Assembly (NCBI GenBank): GCA_035652095.1
Contig: DASREM010000010.1
Coordinates: 1-33,057 of the forward strand
DNA length: 33,057 bases
Reading direction: 5' to 3'
DNA from: DASREM01 sp035652095
GTDB lineage: Bacteria > Acidobacteriota > Terriglobia > Terriglobales > Acidobacteriaceae
Below the pieces are notes generated by a model. It saw nothing but the letters and a program-made list of their open reading frames with translations. It searched no databases and was not told the origin of the DNA. Positions 8,166 to 15,251 of this stretch are shown here, one piece after another; positions within the stretch are counted from its first letter, which is position 1, and each line of letters begins with the position of its first letter. The translations under genes were made by a program, and so were the position numbers.

Positions 8166-9215
8166 GTGCCTCCCTTGCTCGACATTCGGCGCTTAGACGT
8201 AGCGTTTCCTACGAGCGGGAACCGCGCCGCACCGAATGGCGCATCCGCGGTTTTGACCGCAGTCCGCGATCTGAGTTTCACGATTGGCCAAGGAGAGGTT
8301 CTCGGGCTTGTCGGCGAATCTGGATCGGGCAAGTCGGTGACGTCGCTGGCGATCATGCGCCTTCTCCCTCCGCAAGCTCGCGTCGAGGGTGAGGTTCGAC
8401 TCGCAAGCGCCGGCCAACCCTCGGCAACGATTGACCTGCTGAACACACCTGACAGCACAGCTCGCCAACTCCGCGGATCAGTAATGGCGATGATCTTTCA
8501 GGAGCCTATGACAGCACTGAATCCTGTCATGCGGGTCGGGGATCAAATCGCCGAGGCTGTGCTGGCCCACTCGCGCGTTCAAAGCAGGCGAGAGGCTTGG
8601 GAGCGAGCCATTGAAGCGATGAAAGACGTGGCGATTCCCGAGCCCGAGCAACGTGTGCGCGATTACCCTTATCAGCTCTCGGGAGGAATGCGCCAGCGAG
8701 TGATGATCGCGATGGCGGTCGTGAACCGCCCTCAGCTTCTTATCGCCGACGAACCGACTACCGCACTCGACGTTACCATCCAGGCGCAGATACTCGACCT
8801 GTTGGCCGACTTGCGTGCGAGATTCGGGCTTGCCATGCTGTTCATCTCCCACGATCTCGCAGTTGTCTCGCGGGTCGCGCACCGGGTTGCGGTGATGTAC
8901 GCCGGGAACCTGGTCGAAATCGGTTCCAAGCATGACGTTTTCAGCGCTGCGGCGCATCCGTATACAAGAGGGCTTCTGCAGGCGGTACCGACGTTGCGAA
9001 CCGATCGCGCTCGTCCCTTGCACACGATCGAAGGAACCGTTCCGCCCTTACAAGCCTTGCCCTCCGGATGTCCGTTCGAACCGCGATGTGAATGGCGTGT
9101 CAATGATTGTGCGAGGGCGCTGCCCGCTCTGCGCGAAGTCGGTCCCGGTCATTGGGCACGTTGCCCGGTTACCGCACATTCGAGCGGCGCGACAACAAAC
9201 ATCCAATCTGAATAA
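8166..9215 (+). CDS. OppD/DppD-type ABC transporter ATP-binding protein
   Basis: This 349-aa protein has a Walker A (GESGSGKS, 50-57), the signature LSGGMRQR (171-178), a Walker B (LLIADEP, 191-197) followed by the D-loop, and a switch histidine in LFISHDLAVV. The C-terminal part carries the oligopeptide-transporter extension (HPYTRGLLQAVP and the CPFEPRC cysteine segment), so it belongs to the dipeptide/oligopeptide/nickel group. It starts with GTG at 8166. No permease, binding protein or second ATPase lies nearby, so its membrane partners must be encoded elsewhere, and the substrate cannot be given. Confidence 0.9.
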   Translation: MPPLLDIRRLDVAFPTSGNRAAPNGASAVLTAVRDLSFTIGQGEVLGLVGESGSGKSVTSLAIMRLLPPQARVEGEVRLASAGQPSATIDLLNTPDSTARQLRGSVMAMIFQEPMTALNPVMRVGDQIAEAVLAHSRVQSRREAWERAIEAMKDVAIPEPEQRVRDYPYQLSGGMRQRVMIAMAVVNRPQLLIADEPTTALDVTIQAQILDLLADLRARFGLAMLFISHDLAVVSRVAHRVAVMYAGNLVEIGSKHDVFSAAAHPYTRGLLQAVPTLRTDRARPLHTIEGTVPPLQALPSGCPFEPRCEWRVNDCARALPALREVGPGHWARCPVTAHSSGATTNIQSE

Positions 9216-9292
9216 GACATAGCCGTTTGTGCCTGGGCTGGCATCAACTCTGATGGGGAATTCTTAGTACACGGTGATACCGCTCGTGGGTC

Positions 9293-9298
9293 TATAAT
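9293..9298 (+). promoter_or_regulatory. -10 element ahead of metallophosphoesterase
   Basis: A perfect TATAAT lies 22 bases before the GTG start. No convincing -35 hexamer is seen at 16-18 bases. The predicted leader is very short. Confidence 0.4.
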
Positions 9299-9319
9299 CC
9301 CGAATTTGCCTGGGAAAAC

Positions 9320-10078
9320 GTGCGCGTACTCCTGATCAGCGATATTCACAGCAATGCCGAGGCGCTGGAAGCCTGCCTGGCGGCAGCCCCTGCCTACGAT
9401 CTCGTGTTTAACCTCGGGGACGTGGTGGGGTACGGCGCAAATCCTAATGAGGTGATCGCACGCTCAAGGAGCCTGGGGAAGTATTTTGTCCGGGGCAACC
9501 ACGACAAGGCTGCTGCCGGGCTGATGGAGTTGAAGGATTTCAATCCTGTCGCGGCTCTCGCGGCGATGTGGACAACCGAACACCTCACCCCCGAAAACCT
9601 CGATTGGTTGCGGACGCTGCCGCAGGGTCCGATCCAGATGCCGGAACTCCCCGATGTGCAGTTCGTCCATGGTTCTCCCTTGGATGAAGACGAATACCTG
9701 GTCACGCCAAGGGACGCGCTCGAGCCGCTTATGGTGTCAAACACCCCACTCACGTTCTTCGGACATTCGCACGTGCAGGGTGCCTTCAGTTCGAACCCTC
9801 GTGATGGCGGAGCCGCGGTACGTCCCATTTACAAGAGCGTGGGGAAACTCGAACACAGCGAATGGAAGCTCGAACGTGGAACCCACTACCTGATCAACCC
9901 TGGTTCAATTGGGCAGCCGCGCGACGGTGATTGGCGTGCCGCATTCGCCCTCTTCGATTCCGACGAATATCTCATCACCTTTTACCGTGTTCCTTATGAT
10001 TTGAAAAAAGCGCAGGACCGCATCCTGGCGGCGAATCTCCCACAGCGTTTGGCAACGCGTCTGGCCGCGGGCCGATGA
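9320..10078 (+). CDS. Calcineurin-like metallophosphoesterase (YfcE/ApaH-type)
   Basis: All five metal-ligand blocks are present in this 252-aa protein: ISDIHSN (Asp8, His10), NLGDVVGYG (Asp34), GNHD (59-62), a VHGSP histidine (about 117) and GHSH (148-151). The terminal NPGSIGQPRDG segment is typical of the YfcE/MJ0936 group of small cytoplasmic phosphodiesterases and phosphatases. The physiological substrate is not determinable from sequence. It starts with GTG at 9320. The RNase H-like gene follows after 17 bases, so the two are probably co-transcribed. Confidence 0.88.
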   Translation: MRVLLISDIHSNAEALEACLAAAPAYDLVFNLGDVVGYGANPNEVIARSRSLGKYFVRGNHDKAAAGLMELKDFNPVAALAAMWTTEHLTPENLDWLRTLPQGPIQMPELPDVQFVHGSPLDEDEYLVTPRDALEPLMVSNTPLTFFGHSHVQGAFSSNPRDGGAAVRPIYKSVGKLEHSEWKLERGTHYLINPGSIGQPRDGDWRAAFALFDSDEYLITFYRVPYDLKKAQDRILAANLPQRLATRLAAGR

Positions 10079-10095
10079 TCTTGTAAACTCCTACA

Positions 10096-10725
10096 ATGCC
10101 TTTTTACAGCCAGCAGAACGGGGGCGAATTGTTTCCCCGGCGCGTCCTGGGCCAACCGGAAGTCTTTATCACAGCAAACGTTGATGGCGGAGCCCGCGGC
10201 AATCCCGGACCCTCCGGTTATGGCGTCATCATCAAGGATCACGCTGGAAAGAAACTGGCTGCGCTGCACGAGTATCTCGGCCACCAAACCAACAATTTTG
10301 CGGAGTACCAGGGGCTGATTGCGGCACTCGAATACGCCGTGGGGCACGGACACAAAGCCCTCAAGGTGATCAGCGACTCCGAGTTGATGGTCAAGCAACT
10401 CAAGGGACAGTACAAGGTGAAGAGCCCCAGCCTGATCGATCTTTATCACCGTGCGAAAGAGTTGATTACCAAACTGGACTGGTTCTCGATCCAGCACGTC
10501 TTGCGCGCTCAAAATCGTGAAGCGGACGAATTGGCCAACCAGGCCATGGACCAGGGAATGGGCCGAAGAACCCAGAACGCAGGCGTAAGCGCCAGCACCC
10601 GCACACCAGACCTGAGTTCTACAGCCACGCAGGAGTTCAACGGCGTCGTTCGTGATGGCCGGATCGAGTTGCTCGATGGCGAGTTGCCGGATGGAACCCG
10701 CGTGCAGGTACGAACCAGACGGTGA
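10096..10725 (+). CDS. RNase HI-like protein with C-terminal AF2212-like extension
   Basis: Residues 22-150 form a type I RNase H domain with the four catalytic acids in place: Asp30 (VDGGARGNPGP), Glu70 (NNFAEYQG), Asp94 (ISDSELM) and Asp144 (NREADELAN). It is of the YpdQ/RnhA-like type that cleaves RNA in RNA-DNA hybrids. A Ser/Thr-rich linker of about 25 residues leads to residues 180-208 (NGVVRDGRIELLDG, LPDGTRVQVRTRR), which resemble the short AF2212/antitoxin-like beta domain. That extension is unusual for RNase H. There is little ribosome binding sequence; it follows the phosphoesterase by 17 bases. Confidence 0.87.
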   Translation: MPFYSQQNGGELFPRRVLGQPEVFITANVDGGARGNPGPSGYGVIIKDHAGKKLAALHEYLGHQTNNFAEYQGLIAALEYAVGHGHKALKVISDSELMVKQLKGQYKVKSPSLIDLYHRAKELITKLDWFSIQHVLRAQNREADELANQAMDQGMGRRTQNAGVSASTRTPDLSSTATQEFNGVVRDGRIELLDGELPDGTRVQVRTRR

Positions 10726-10736
10726 TCCCGTTCACA

Positions 10737-11183
10737 TCACGGCTCTGCCGCGGATGTATGGTCATGAATGATTTTCCAGCCCTCAGGAAACTTGCGAAAA
10801 ACAAGCGTGAACAGGCCGTGCGGGGTTTTTCCGCTCGGCAAGGTGAGATGCCATCGTCCCCGCACGAACGCGGCATCGGGTGAGGCCGATTCAATTCGAA
10901 GATCGCTGAACTCCAGCTTTCCCATTTGTCCCGGGGCGTTCTGATAGTGCTTTTTGTACCGGTCAAAAGCCTGCTGCCAACCCTGGGCACTTTCCCCACC
11001 CGAAAAGAACGTCAGCTCGGGCGAGTTCCAGTATCCAGCCATGAAGCTGGCCAGGTCCTCTCGATTCCAGGCTTGTACTTGGGATTGAAGTACCTGTTCA
11101 ATCGCACTCTTTGGAGAAGTAGCTTGGGCAAGACCAGCCAGGCTCAGCAGAAGAAATGACAACAACAGCGCGGTGTTGCGCAT
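10737..11183 (-). CDS. Secreted SnoaL/NTF2-like protein (DUF4440 type)
   Basis: A clear signal peptide (MRNTALLLSFLLLSLAGLAQA) opens a 148-aa protein, followed by an NTF2-fold domain: IEQVLQSQVQAWNREDLASFM, then WNSPELTFFSGG, and a closing GLFTLVFRKFPEGWKIIHDHTS strand pair. This family includes isomerases, lipid-binding proteins and many of unknown role. The frame extends upstream to 11243, but the ATG at 11183 has GGGAGGA at good spacing and begins the signal peptide. It converges on the RNase H gene with an 11-base gap. Function in the periplasm is unknown. Confidence 0.83.
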   Translation of the reverse strand: MRNTALLLSFLLLSLAGLAQATSPKSAIEQVLQSQVQAWNREDLASFMAGYWNSPELTFFSGGESAQGWQQAFDRYKKHYQNAPGQMGKLEFSDLRIESASPDAAFVRGRWHLTLPSGKTPHGLFTLVFRKFPEGWKIIHDHTSAAEP

Positions 11184-11283
11184 CGCGGTCCTCCCGAGCA
11201 GAACAGTGTCGCACAAAAGATGCGGCACGCGCCGTCCGGGCACGGGAGATTGGTTGCCGAATGCTGAGCGCCGGCTGAATGAT

Positions 11284-11763
11284 CTATGCGCGGCTCTTCT
11301 TCATGGCGCGTCCCCCGGCGCCGGAAACCTGCCACGGACGCTTCGGACGTGCCGGCTCTGGCTTATCGCGATCGACGACTCGATCGTATTGATACGATTC
11401 GCTGACGGTTCCGAGCGACTCGTTATATAGGCTCGGGAGCCCCAGCGCTTCCTTCAGTTCTTCGGTGAACTGATGCAGGGCTTTGAGATGGTCGGCAGTA
11501 GCGGCGATTTCAGTCTTAGTTGTTTTCAGGAACTGCTGGTATCCGCGGTTGACGAGCTTGGCGATCTCGGTTCCGACGAGATTGCCGGGATAAGCAAAGA
11601 TTTTCACGGTGCCGTCGTCCGCCTTCTCGATAGCGGCGGAAACGTTGTACTTTTTCAGGAACACACGGTTTTGCGTCCCTGGAGCTTCGATCAAATCGAA
11701 TCCGTGATCGCGAAGCCAGCTCACGACGTCATCATAGTTGCGTTGTTCTACTTTCGTCGCCAT
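11284..11763 (-). CDS. Hypothetical cytoplasmic protein, 159 aa
   Basis: I do not recognise this family. The N-terminal half (DDVVSWLRDHGFDLIEAPG, FLKKYNVSAAIEKADDGTVKIFAYPG) looks like a small alpha/beta domain. Residues 75-120 form an amphipathic helix (FLKTTKTEIAATADHLKALH). The C-terminal 50 residues are basic and Pro-rich (EPARPKRPW, MKKSRA), a pattern that may contact nucleic acid. There is no signal peptide. It is divergent from cysM, so the intergenic region 11764-11930 serves both. Confidence 0.65.
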   Translation of the reverse strand: MATKVEQRNYDDVVSWLRDHGFDLIEAPGTQNRVFLKKYNVSAAIEKADDGTVKIFAYPGNLVGTEIAKLVNRGYQQFLKTTKTEIAATADHLKALHQFTEELKEALGLPSLYNESLGTVSESYQYDRVVDRDKPEPARPKRPWQVSGAGGRAMKKSRA

Positions 11764-11830
11764 TTAGTCTCGCCAATCCTTCTTACATTGGGTTGGATGC
11801 AGCGCGACCCCAATCTGTGTCAGGTCGCTT

Positions 11831-11857
11831 TTGGAACCCAATTCGGTTTCTTATAAT
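11831..11857 (+). promoter_or_regulatory. cysM operon promoter
   Basis: A perfect -10 TATAAT is at 11852-11857. The best -35 is TTGGAA at 11831-11836 with a short 15-base spacer, or TTTTGG at 11829-11834 with 17. It lies 73 bases ahead of the cysM start. Confidence 0.55.
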
Positions 11858-11876
11858 CTAAGGACTAGTATTAGAT
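11856..11876. promoter_or_regulatory. Inverted repeat over the -10/+1 region, candidate operator
   Basis: ATCTAA at 11856-11861 and TTAGAT at 11871-11876 are perfect 6-base arms around a 9-base spacer containing ACTAGT. It starts inside the -10 hexamer and covers the likely transcription start, the usual location of a repressor site. The identity of any regulator, for example an Rrf2-type sensor of cysteine or iron-sulfur status, is speculation. Confidence 0.4.
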
Positions 11877-11930
11877 AACCGTTTTCAAGCCTGTAGGCAC
11901 ATTACGATAGTCACGGGGCATCCGTCCAAC

Positions 11931-12920
11931 ATGACGCAACTTTCAGCCAAAGCAGCGGAAACGCTTGCCTCTGGCCCGAACAGCGAAACACGAGTGCAGC
12001 TTCCCAGTCTGGGCGAGAACCCGCTCTCGAGAATCGGCAACACCCCGTTGCTCCGCCTGGCGAACATCGCTCGCCAGGTGCCGCAGGTAGAGATTCTCGG
12101 CAAAGCTGAGTGGTTCAACCCTGGCGGATCGGTAAAAGACCGTGCAGCTTTCAACATCGTTTCCGAAGCTCGTCAGAGCGGGAAATTCGGACCGGGAAAG
12201 ATACTCCTCGATTCGACCAGTGGCAACACCGGAATCGCTTACGCGATGCTGGGCGCGGCGCAGGGCTTTCCTGTCACCCTGTGCATGCCGGAAAACGTCT
12301 CGATCGAGCGCAAGCGCATTCTTCAGGCCTACGGTGCGAACGTCATCTACACCGATCCCGCTGACGGCTCGGACGGCGCGATCCGTTATGCACGTGAACT
12401 CTACGCCGGTTCCCCAGAAAAGTACTTCTACGCCGACCAGTATTCCAATGACGCGAACTGGCGTGCACACTACTTGACCACCGCCAGGGAGATTTGGGAG
12501 CAGACACAGGGTCGAGTCACGCACTTCGTTTCCATGCTGGGCACCAGCGGAACCTTCGTCGGCACCACCCGTCGGTTGAAGGAATTGAATCCGCAGGTGC
12601 GCTGTATCTCACTGCAGCCCGACTCATCGTTTCACGGGATCGAAGGCGCTAAACACATGGCCACGGCAATTGTGCCCAAGATCTACGATGCCTCCCTCGC
12701 CGACGAAGACCTCGGCATTTCAACTGAGGCGTCGTACTCGATGGTCAAGCGCATCGCGCGAGAGGAAGGTCTACTGGTCGGTATTTCCGCCGCAGCCGCC
12801 GTGGTGGGCTGTTTGCAGGTTGCCGAGACCCTGAAGAAGAATCAGCCCGCTGTGATCGTGACCATTCTGTGCGACTCGGGCGACAAGTACTTAAGCGAGC
12901 GCTTCTGGGACGAGGGCTGA
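11931..12920 (+). CDS. cysM: Cysteine synthase (CysM type, sulfur-carrier dependent)
   Basis: This is a 329-aa PLP-dependent beta-replacement enzyme of the cysteine synthase family. Lys69 in FNPGGSVKDR is the PLP lysine. The SGNTGIAYAML segment and the GTSGTFVGTTRRL phosphate-binding loop are intact, and SGDKYLSE closes the fold. The first 25 residues are a poorly conserved extension. Its neighbours are a JAMM protease, a small MoaD/CysO-like carrier and a MoeZ enzyme, which is the gene set of the mycobacterial CysM route. In that route O-phosphoserine receives sulfur from the carrier thiocarboxylate. That substrate assignment rests on context and has not been shown here. Confidence 0.88.
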   Translation: MTQLSAKAAETLASGPNSETRVQLPSLGENPLSRIGNTPLLRLANIARQVPQVEILGKAEWFNPGGSVKDRAAFNIVSEARQSGKFGPGKILLDSTSGNTGIAYAMLGAAQGFPVTLCMPENVSIERKRILQAYGANVIYTDPADGSDGAIRYARELYAGSPEKYFYADQYSNDANWRAHYLTTAREIWEQTQGRVTHFVSMLGTSGTFVGTTRRLKELNPQVRCISLQPDSSFHGIEGAKHMATAIVPKIYDASLADEDLGISTEASYSMVKRIAREEGLLVGISAAAAVVGCLQVAETLKKNQPAVIVTILCDSGDKYLSERFWDEG

Positions 12921-12966
12921 GTCAGGGCCTTTCTGGCTGCCTTTGTCTGCCATGTGAATCGATCTC

Positions 12967-13401
12967 ATGTTGAAAATGGGTCAAAAGGAATACGCCGCAT
13001 TACGCCAGCACGGCGAGGAAACCTATCCTCATGAATGCTGTGGTGTGCTGCTGGGCACAATGGACGGCGACGCACGAATTGTTGCTTCCATCGAGCGGTG
13101 CGGCAACACACGCGCGGACTCCCCCCATAACCGCTACCACATCGATCCCAAGGAACTGGTCCGCATACAGCGGCAGGGCCGCGAACGAGGCCAGGACATC
13201 GTCGGCTTTTACCACTCTCATCCCGACCACCCCGCCCGCTGGTCGGCTACCGACTTTGCCGAGGCCCACTGGATCGGTTGTTCTTACGTGATTACCAGCG
13301 TCGAGAAGGGCAAAGCAGCGGTCACCAACTCCTTTGAACTGCAGGGCACCGACGAGGCGGACAAGAAGTTCGCTGACGAGCTTATCCAGGTCTCATCCTG
13401 A
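12967..13401 (+). CDS. mec: JAMM/MPN metalloprotease (Mec type)
   Basis: This 144-aa protein has the complete JAMM motif: an N-terminal Glu in YPHECCGVLLG, then HSHPDHPARWSATD, which fits H-x-H-x7-S-x2-D exactly. Zinc JAMM proteases of this size (M67 family) cleave after the Gly-Gly tail of ubiquitin-like sulfur carriers. In mycobacteria Mec releases cysteine from the CysO-cysteine adduct. It starts 46 bases after cysM and is followed by the carrier gene. Because the carrier here ends in Gly-Gly-Arg, this enzyme may also remove the terminal Arg. Confidence 0.92.
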   Translation: MLKMGQKEYAALRQHGEETYPHECCGVLLGTMDGDARIVASIERCGNTRADSPHNRYHIDPKELVRIQRQGRERGQDIVGFYHSHPDHPARWSATDFAEAHWIGCSYVITSVEKGKAAVTNSFELQGTDEADKKFADELIQVSS

Positions 13402-13451
13402 GCAAATCGATAGACCGCTATGGGGCTAGCCTCGGCACTCACCAGTCCTTC

Positions 13452-13494
13452 CTGGAGGTCGGAAGCCGGGCAACAAACCCGGCTGAATCTCCAG
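13452..13494 (+). promoter_or_regulatory. Two-tier stem-loop between mec and cysO
   Basis: The outer stem CTGGAG (13452-13457)/CTCCAG (13489-13494) and the inner stem AGCCGGG (13464-13470)/CCCGGCT (13478-13484) are both perfect. They are separated by an asymmetric internal loop of 6 and 4 bases and closed by a 7-base loop. There is no U-tract, so it is not an intrinsic terminator. It ends 8 bases before the cysO ATG and may affect translation or mRNA processing. Confidence 0.5.
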
Positions 13495-13502
13495 ACACAT
13501 CT

Positions 13503-13796
13503 ATGGCATCATTTACAGTCATGAGCAAAGTTCACATTCCCACGCCGCTTCGGCAGTATGCCGGGAAACACTCTGCGGTGGACGTAAAAGCCAGCACTAT
13601 AGGCGAGGCCTTGAACGGCCTGGTCAGCCAGCATCCCGACCTTCGCCGCCATCTCTACACCGAGGAAGGAAAGCTGCGCTCCTTCGTTAACGTTTACCTC
13701 AACGATGAAGACGTCCGCTATCTTCAGAAGGAAGATACGCCCATTCAAGACGGTGATAATATCTCGATTGTGCCTTCGATCGCCGGAGGCCGCTGA
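13503..13796 (+). CDS. cysO: CysO-like small sulfur carrier protein (MoaD/ThiS family)
   Basis: This 97-aa beta-grasp protein has the CysO signature: VHIPTPLRQYAGK near the start, RSFVNVYLNDEDVRYL in the middle and DGDNISIVPSIAGGR at the end. The carrier is adenylated and thiocarboxylated at a C-terminal Gly by the E1-like enzyme, then donates sulfur to CysM. The natural end is Gly-Gly-Arg-stop, one residue longer than a mature Gly-Gly tail. The start could be 13503 or the ATG at 13521, which fits the family N-terminus better; neither has a clear ribosome binding site. Confidence 0.9.
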   Translation: MASFTVMSKVHIPTPLRQYAGKHSAVDVKASTIGEALNGLVSQHPDLRRHLYTEEGKLRSFVNVYLNDEDVRYLQKEDTPIQDGDNISIVPSIAGGR

Positions 13797-13910
13797 CAGC
13801 ATGATTCGCGCTACCGCTCGTCCTCGAATGTCCCGCCGCTGTTGTCGTCAATCTTGTTGTCGGTAGTCCACCGTTCCGACGCGAATCGAATCCCAATCCT
13901 TTGAGGTCTT

Positions 13911-15083
13911 ATGGCAACCACAACCGAAGTCAAACCCGAAGTCGTAGCCTTAAACAATGACGAAGTCTTGCGCTACTCGCGGCACCTGATCATGCCGGAG
14001 GTGGGCATGGAAGGGCAGCAGAAGCTCAAGGCGGCACGCGTGCTGTGTGTCGGTGCCGGCGGCCTGGGCTCCCCATTGGCTCTTTACCTTGCGGCAGCCG
14101 GCGTGGGTACTCTTGGTATCGTTGACTTCGATGTGGTCGACTACACCAACCTTCAGCGCCAGATCATCCACTCCACCGCGGATGTTGGACGGAAAAAGCT
14201 GGACTCGGCTGCTGAAAAGCTCAAAGCCATCAATCCATTCCTGAACATCAAGAAGTTTGAAACGCGGCTCTCCAGCGAGAACGCACTGGAACTGTTCCGC
14301 GACTTCGACATCATCGCCGACGGTACGGATAACTTCCCAACCCGCTATTTGGTAAATGATGCCTGCGTGCTGAGTGGCAAGCCGAATGTCTACGGCTCGA
14401 TTTTCCGCTTCGAAGGCCAAGCCAGCGTGTTCGCGACCGAGGAAGGTCCTTGCTATCGCTGTCTCTATCCTGAACCACCACCTCCGGGGCTGGTTCCTTC
14501 CTGTGCAGAGGGCGGGGTGCTGGGAATTCTTCCCGGACTGGTCGGAATCATCCAGGCGACCGAGACGATAAAACTGATCCTCGGCAAAGGCGAGCCGCTT
14601 ATCGGGCGCCTTTTGCTGGTCGATGCCCTCGCCATGAAGTTCCGCGAGCTGAAGCTTCGCAAGAACCCTGACTGCCCCGCCTGCGGCAAGCACCCGACCG
14701 TCACCAAGCTCATCGACTACAATGAGTTCTGCGGAATTCGCGGTGAGGAGAAACCGGTGGAAACCACTGTTCCCGAAATTCAGGTGGAAGAGCTCAAGCG
14801 GCGCATGGACGCCGGCGATGACATCTTCGTCCTCGACGTGCGCGAACCGCACGAATACCAGATCTGCAACATCAATGGTTATCTGATCCCGCTCGGTGAC
14901 CTGCCGAAACGGGTCAACGAACTGGATTCCAGCCGGGAGATCGTAGCCCATTGCCGATCCGGCGTCCGAAGTGCCAAAGCTGTCAATTTCCTGCGCCAGG
15001 CAGGCTTTAAAAAGGTCACTAACCTTGCCGGAGGCATTCTCGCCTGGGCCGATCGCGTCGATCCGAAGATGCCCAAGTACTAG
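13911..15083 (+). CDS. moeZ: MoeZ-type adenylyltransferase/sulfurtransferase with rhodanese domain
   Basis: This 390-aa protein fuses an E1-like ThiF/MoeB domain to a rhodanese. The ATP loop GAGGLGSP is at 48-55, followed by DFDVVDYTNLQRQ, the zinc cysteines C181-x2-C184 and C255-x2-C258, and the ATETIKL helix. Residues about 290-388 are the rhodanese domain with the sulfur-accepting Cys348 in HCRSGVRS. Such enzymes adenylate the carrier C-terminus and transfer sulfur to it as a thiocarboxylate. It is the last gene of the operon, 114 bases after cysO, and is followed by a strong terminator. It may also serve MoaD for molybdopterin. Confidence 0.93.
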   Translation: MATTTEVKPEVVALNNDEVLRYSRHLIMPEVGMEGQQKLKAARVLCVGAGGLGSPLALYLAAAGVGTLGIVDFDVVDYTNLQRQIIHSTADVGRKKLDSAAEKLKAINPFLNIKKFETRLSSENALELFRDFDIIADGTDNFPTRYLVNDACVLSGKPNVYGSIFRFEGQASVFATEEGPCYRCLYPEPPPPGLVPSCAEGGVLGILPGLVGIIQATETIKLILGKGEPLIGRLLLVDALAMKFRELKLRKNPDCPACGKHPTVTKLIDYNEFCGIRGEEKPVETTVPEIQVEELKRRMDAGDDIFVLDVREPHEYQICNINGYLIPLGDLPKRVNELDSSREIVAHCRSGVRSAKAVNFLRQAGFKKVTNLAGGILAWADRVDPKMPKY

Positions 15084-15100
15084 CTAATAAGTGCTCACCG

Positions 15101-15126
15101 AAGGGAGCCTCGCGGCTCCCTTTTTC
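15101..15126 (+). terminator. Intrinsic terminator of the cysM operon
   Basis: The perfect stem GGGAGCC (15103-15109)/GGCTCCC (15114-15120) with a TCGC loop is followed directly by five Ts. It lies 20 bases after the moeZ stop. Confidence 0.9.
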
Positions 15127-15251
15127 GTTTTGGGAAGGCTGCCTTCGGCTCCGGCGATTCGTCTCTCTCTTCGGCTTGCGCGACCGCCCATTCGCCGCAT
15201 CATAGTTCAATGTAGTCATACTCTCCCCCAATCCATGCGAGGTGCTTCCGT

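Noticed and set aside
13452..13494. Considered as an intrinsic terminator after mec
   Set aside because: There is no T-run after the stem, and the operon continues with cysO and moeZ.
13950..14951. A 333-codon frame antisense to moeZ
   Set aside because: It overlaps fully with the intact E1 and rhodanese motifs and shows no domain of its own.
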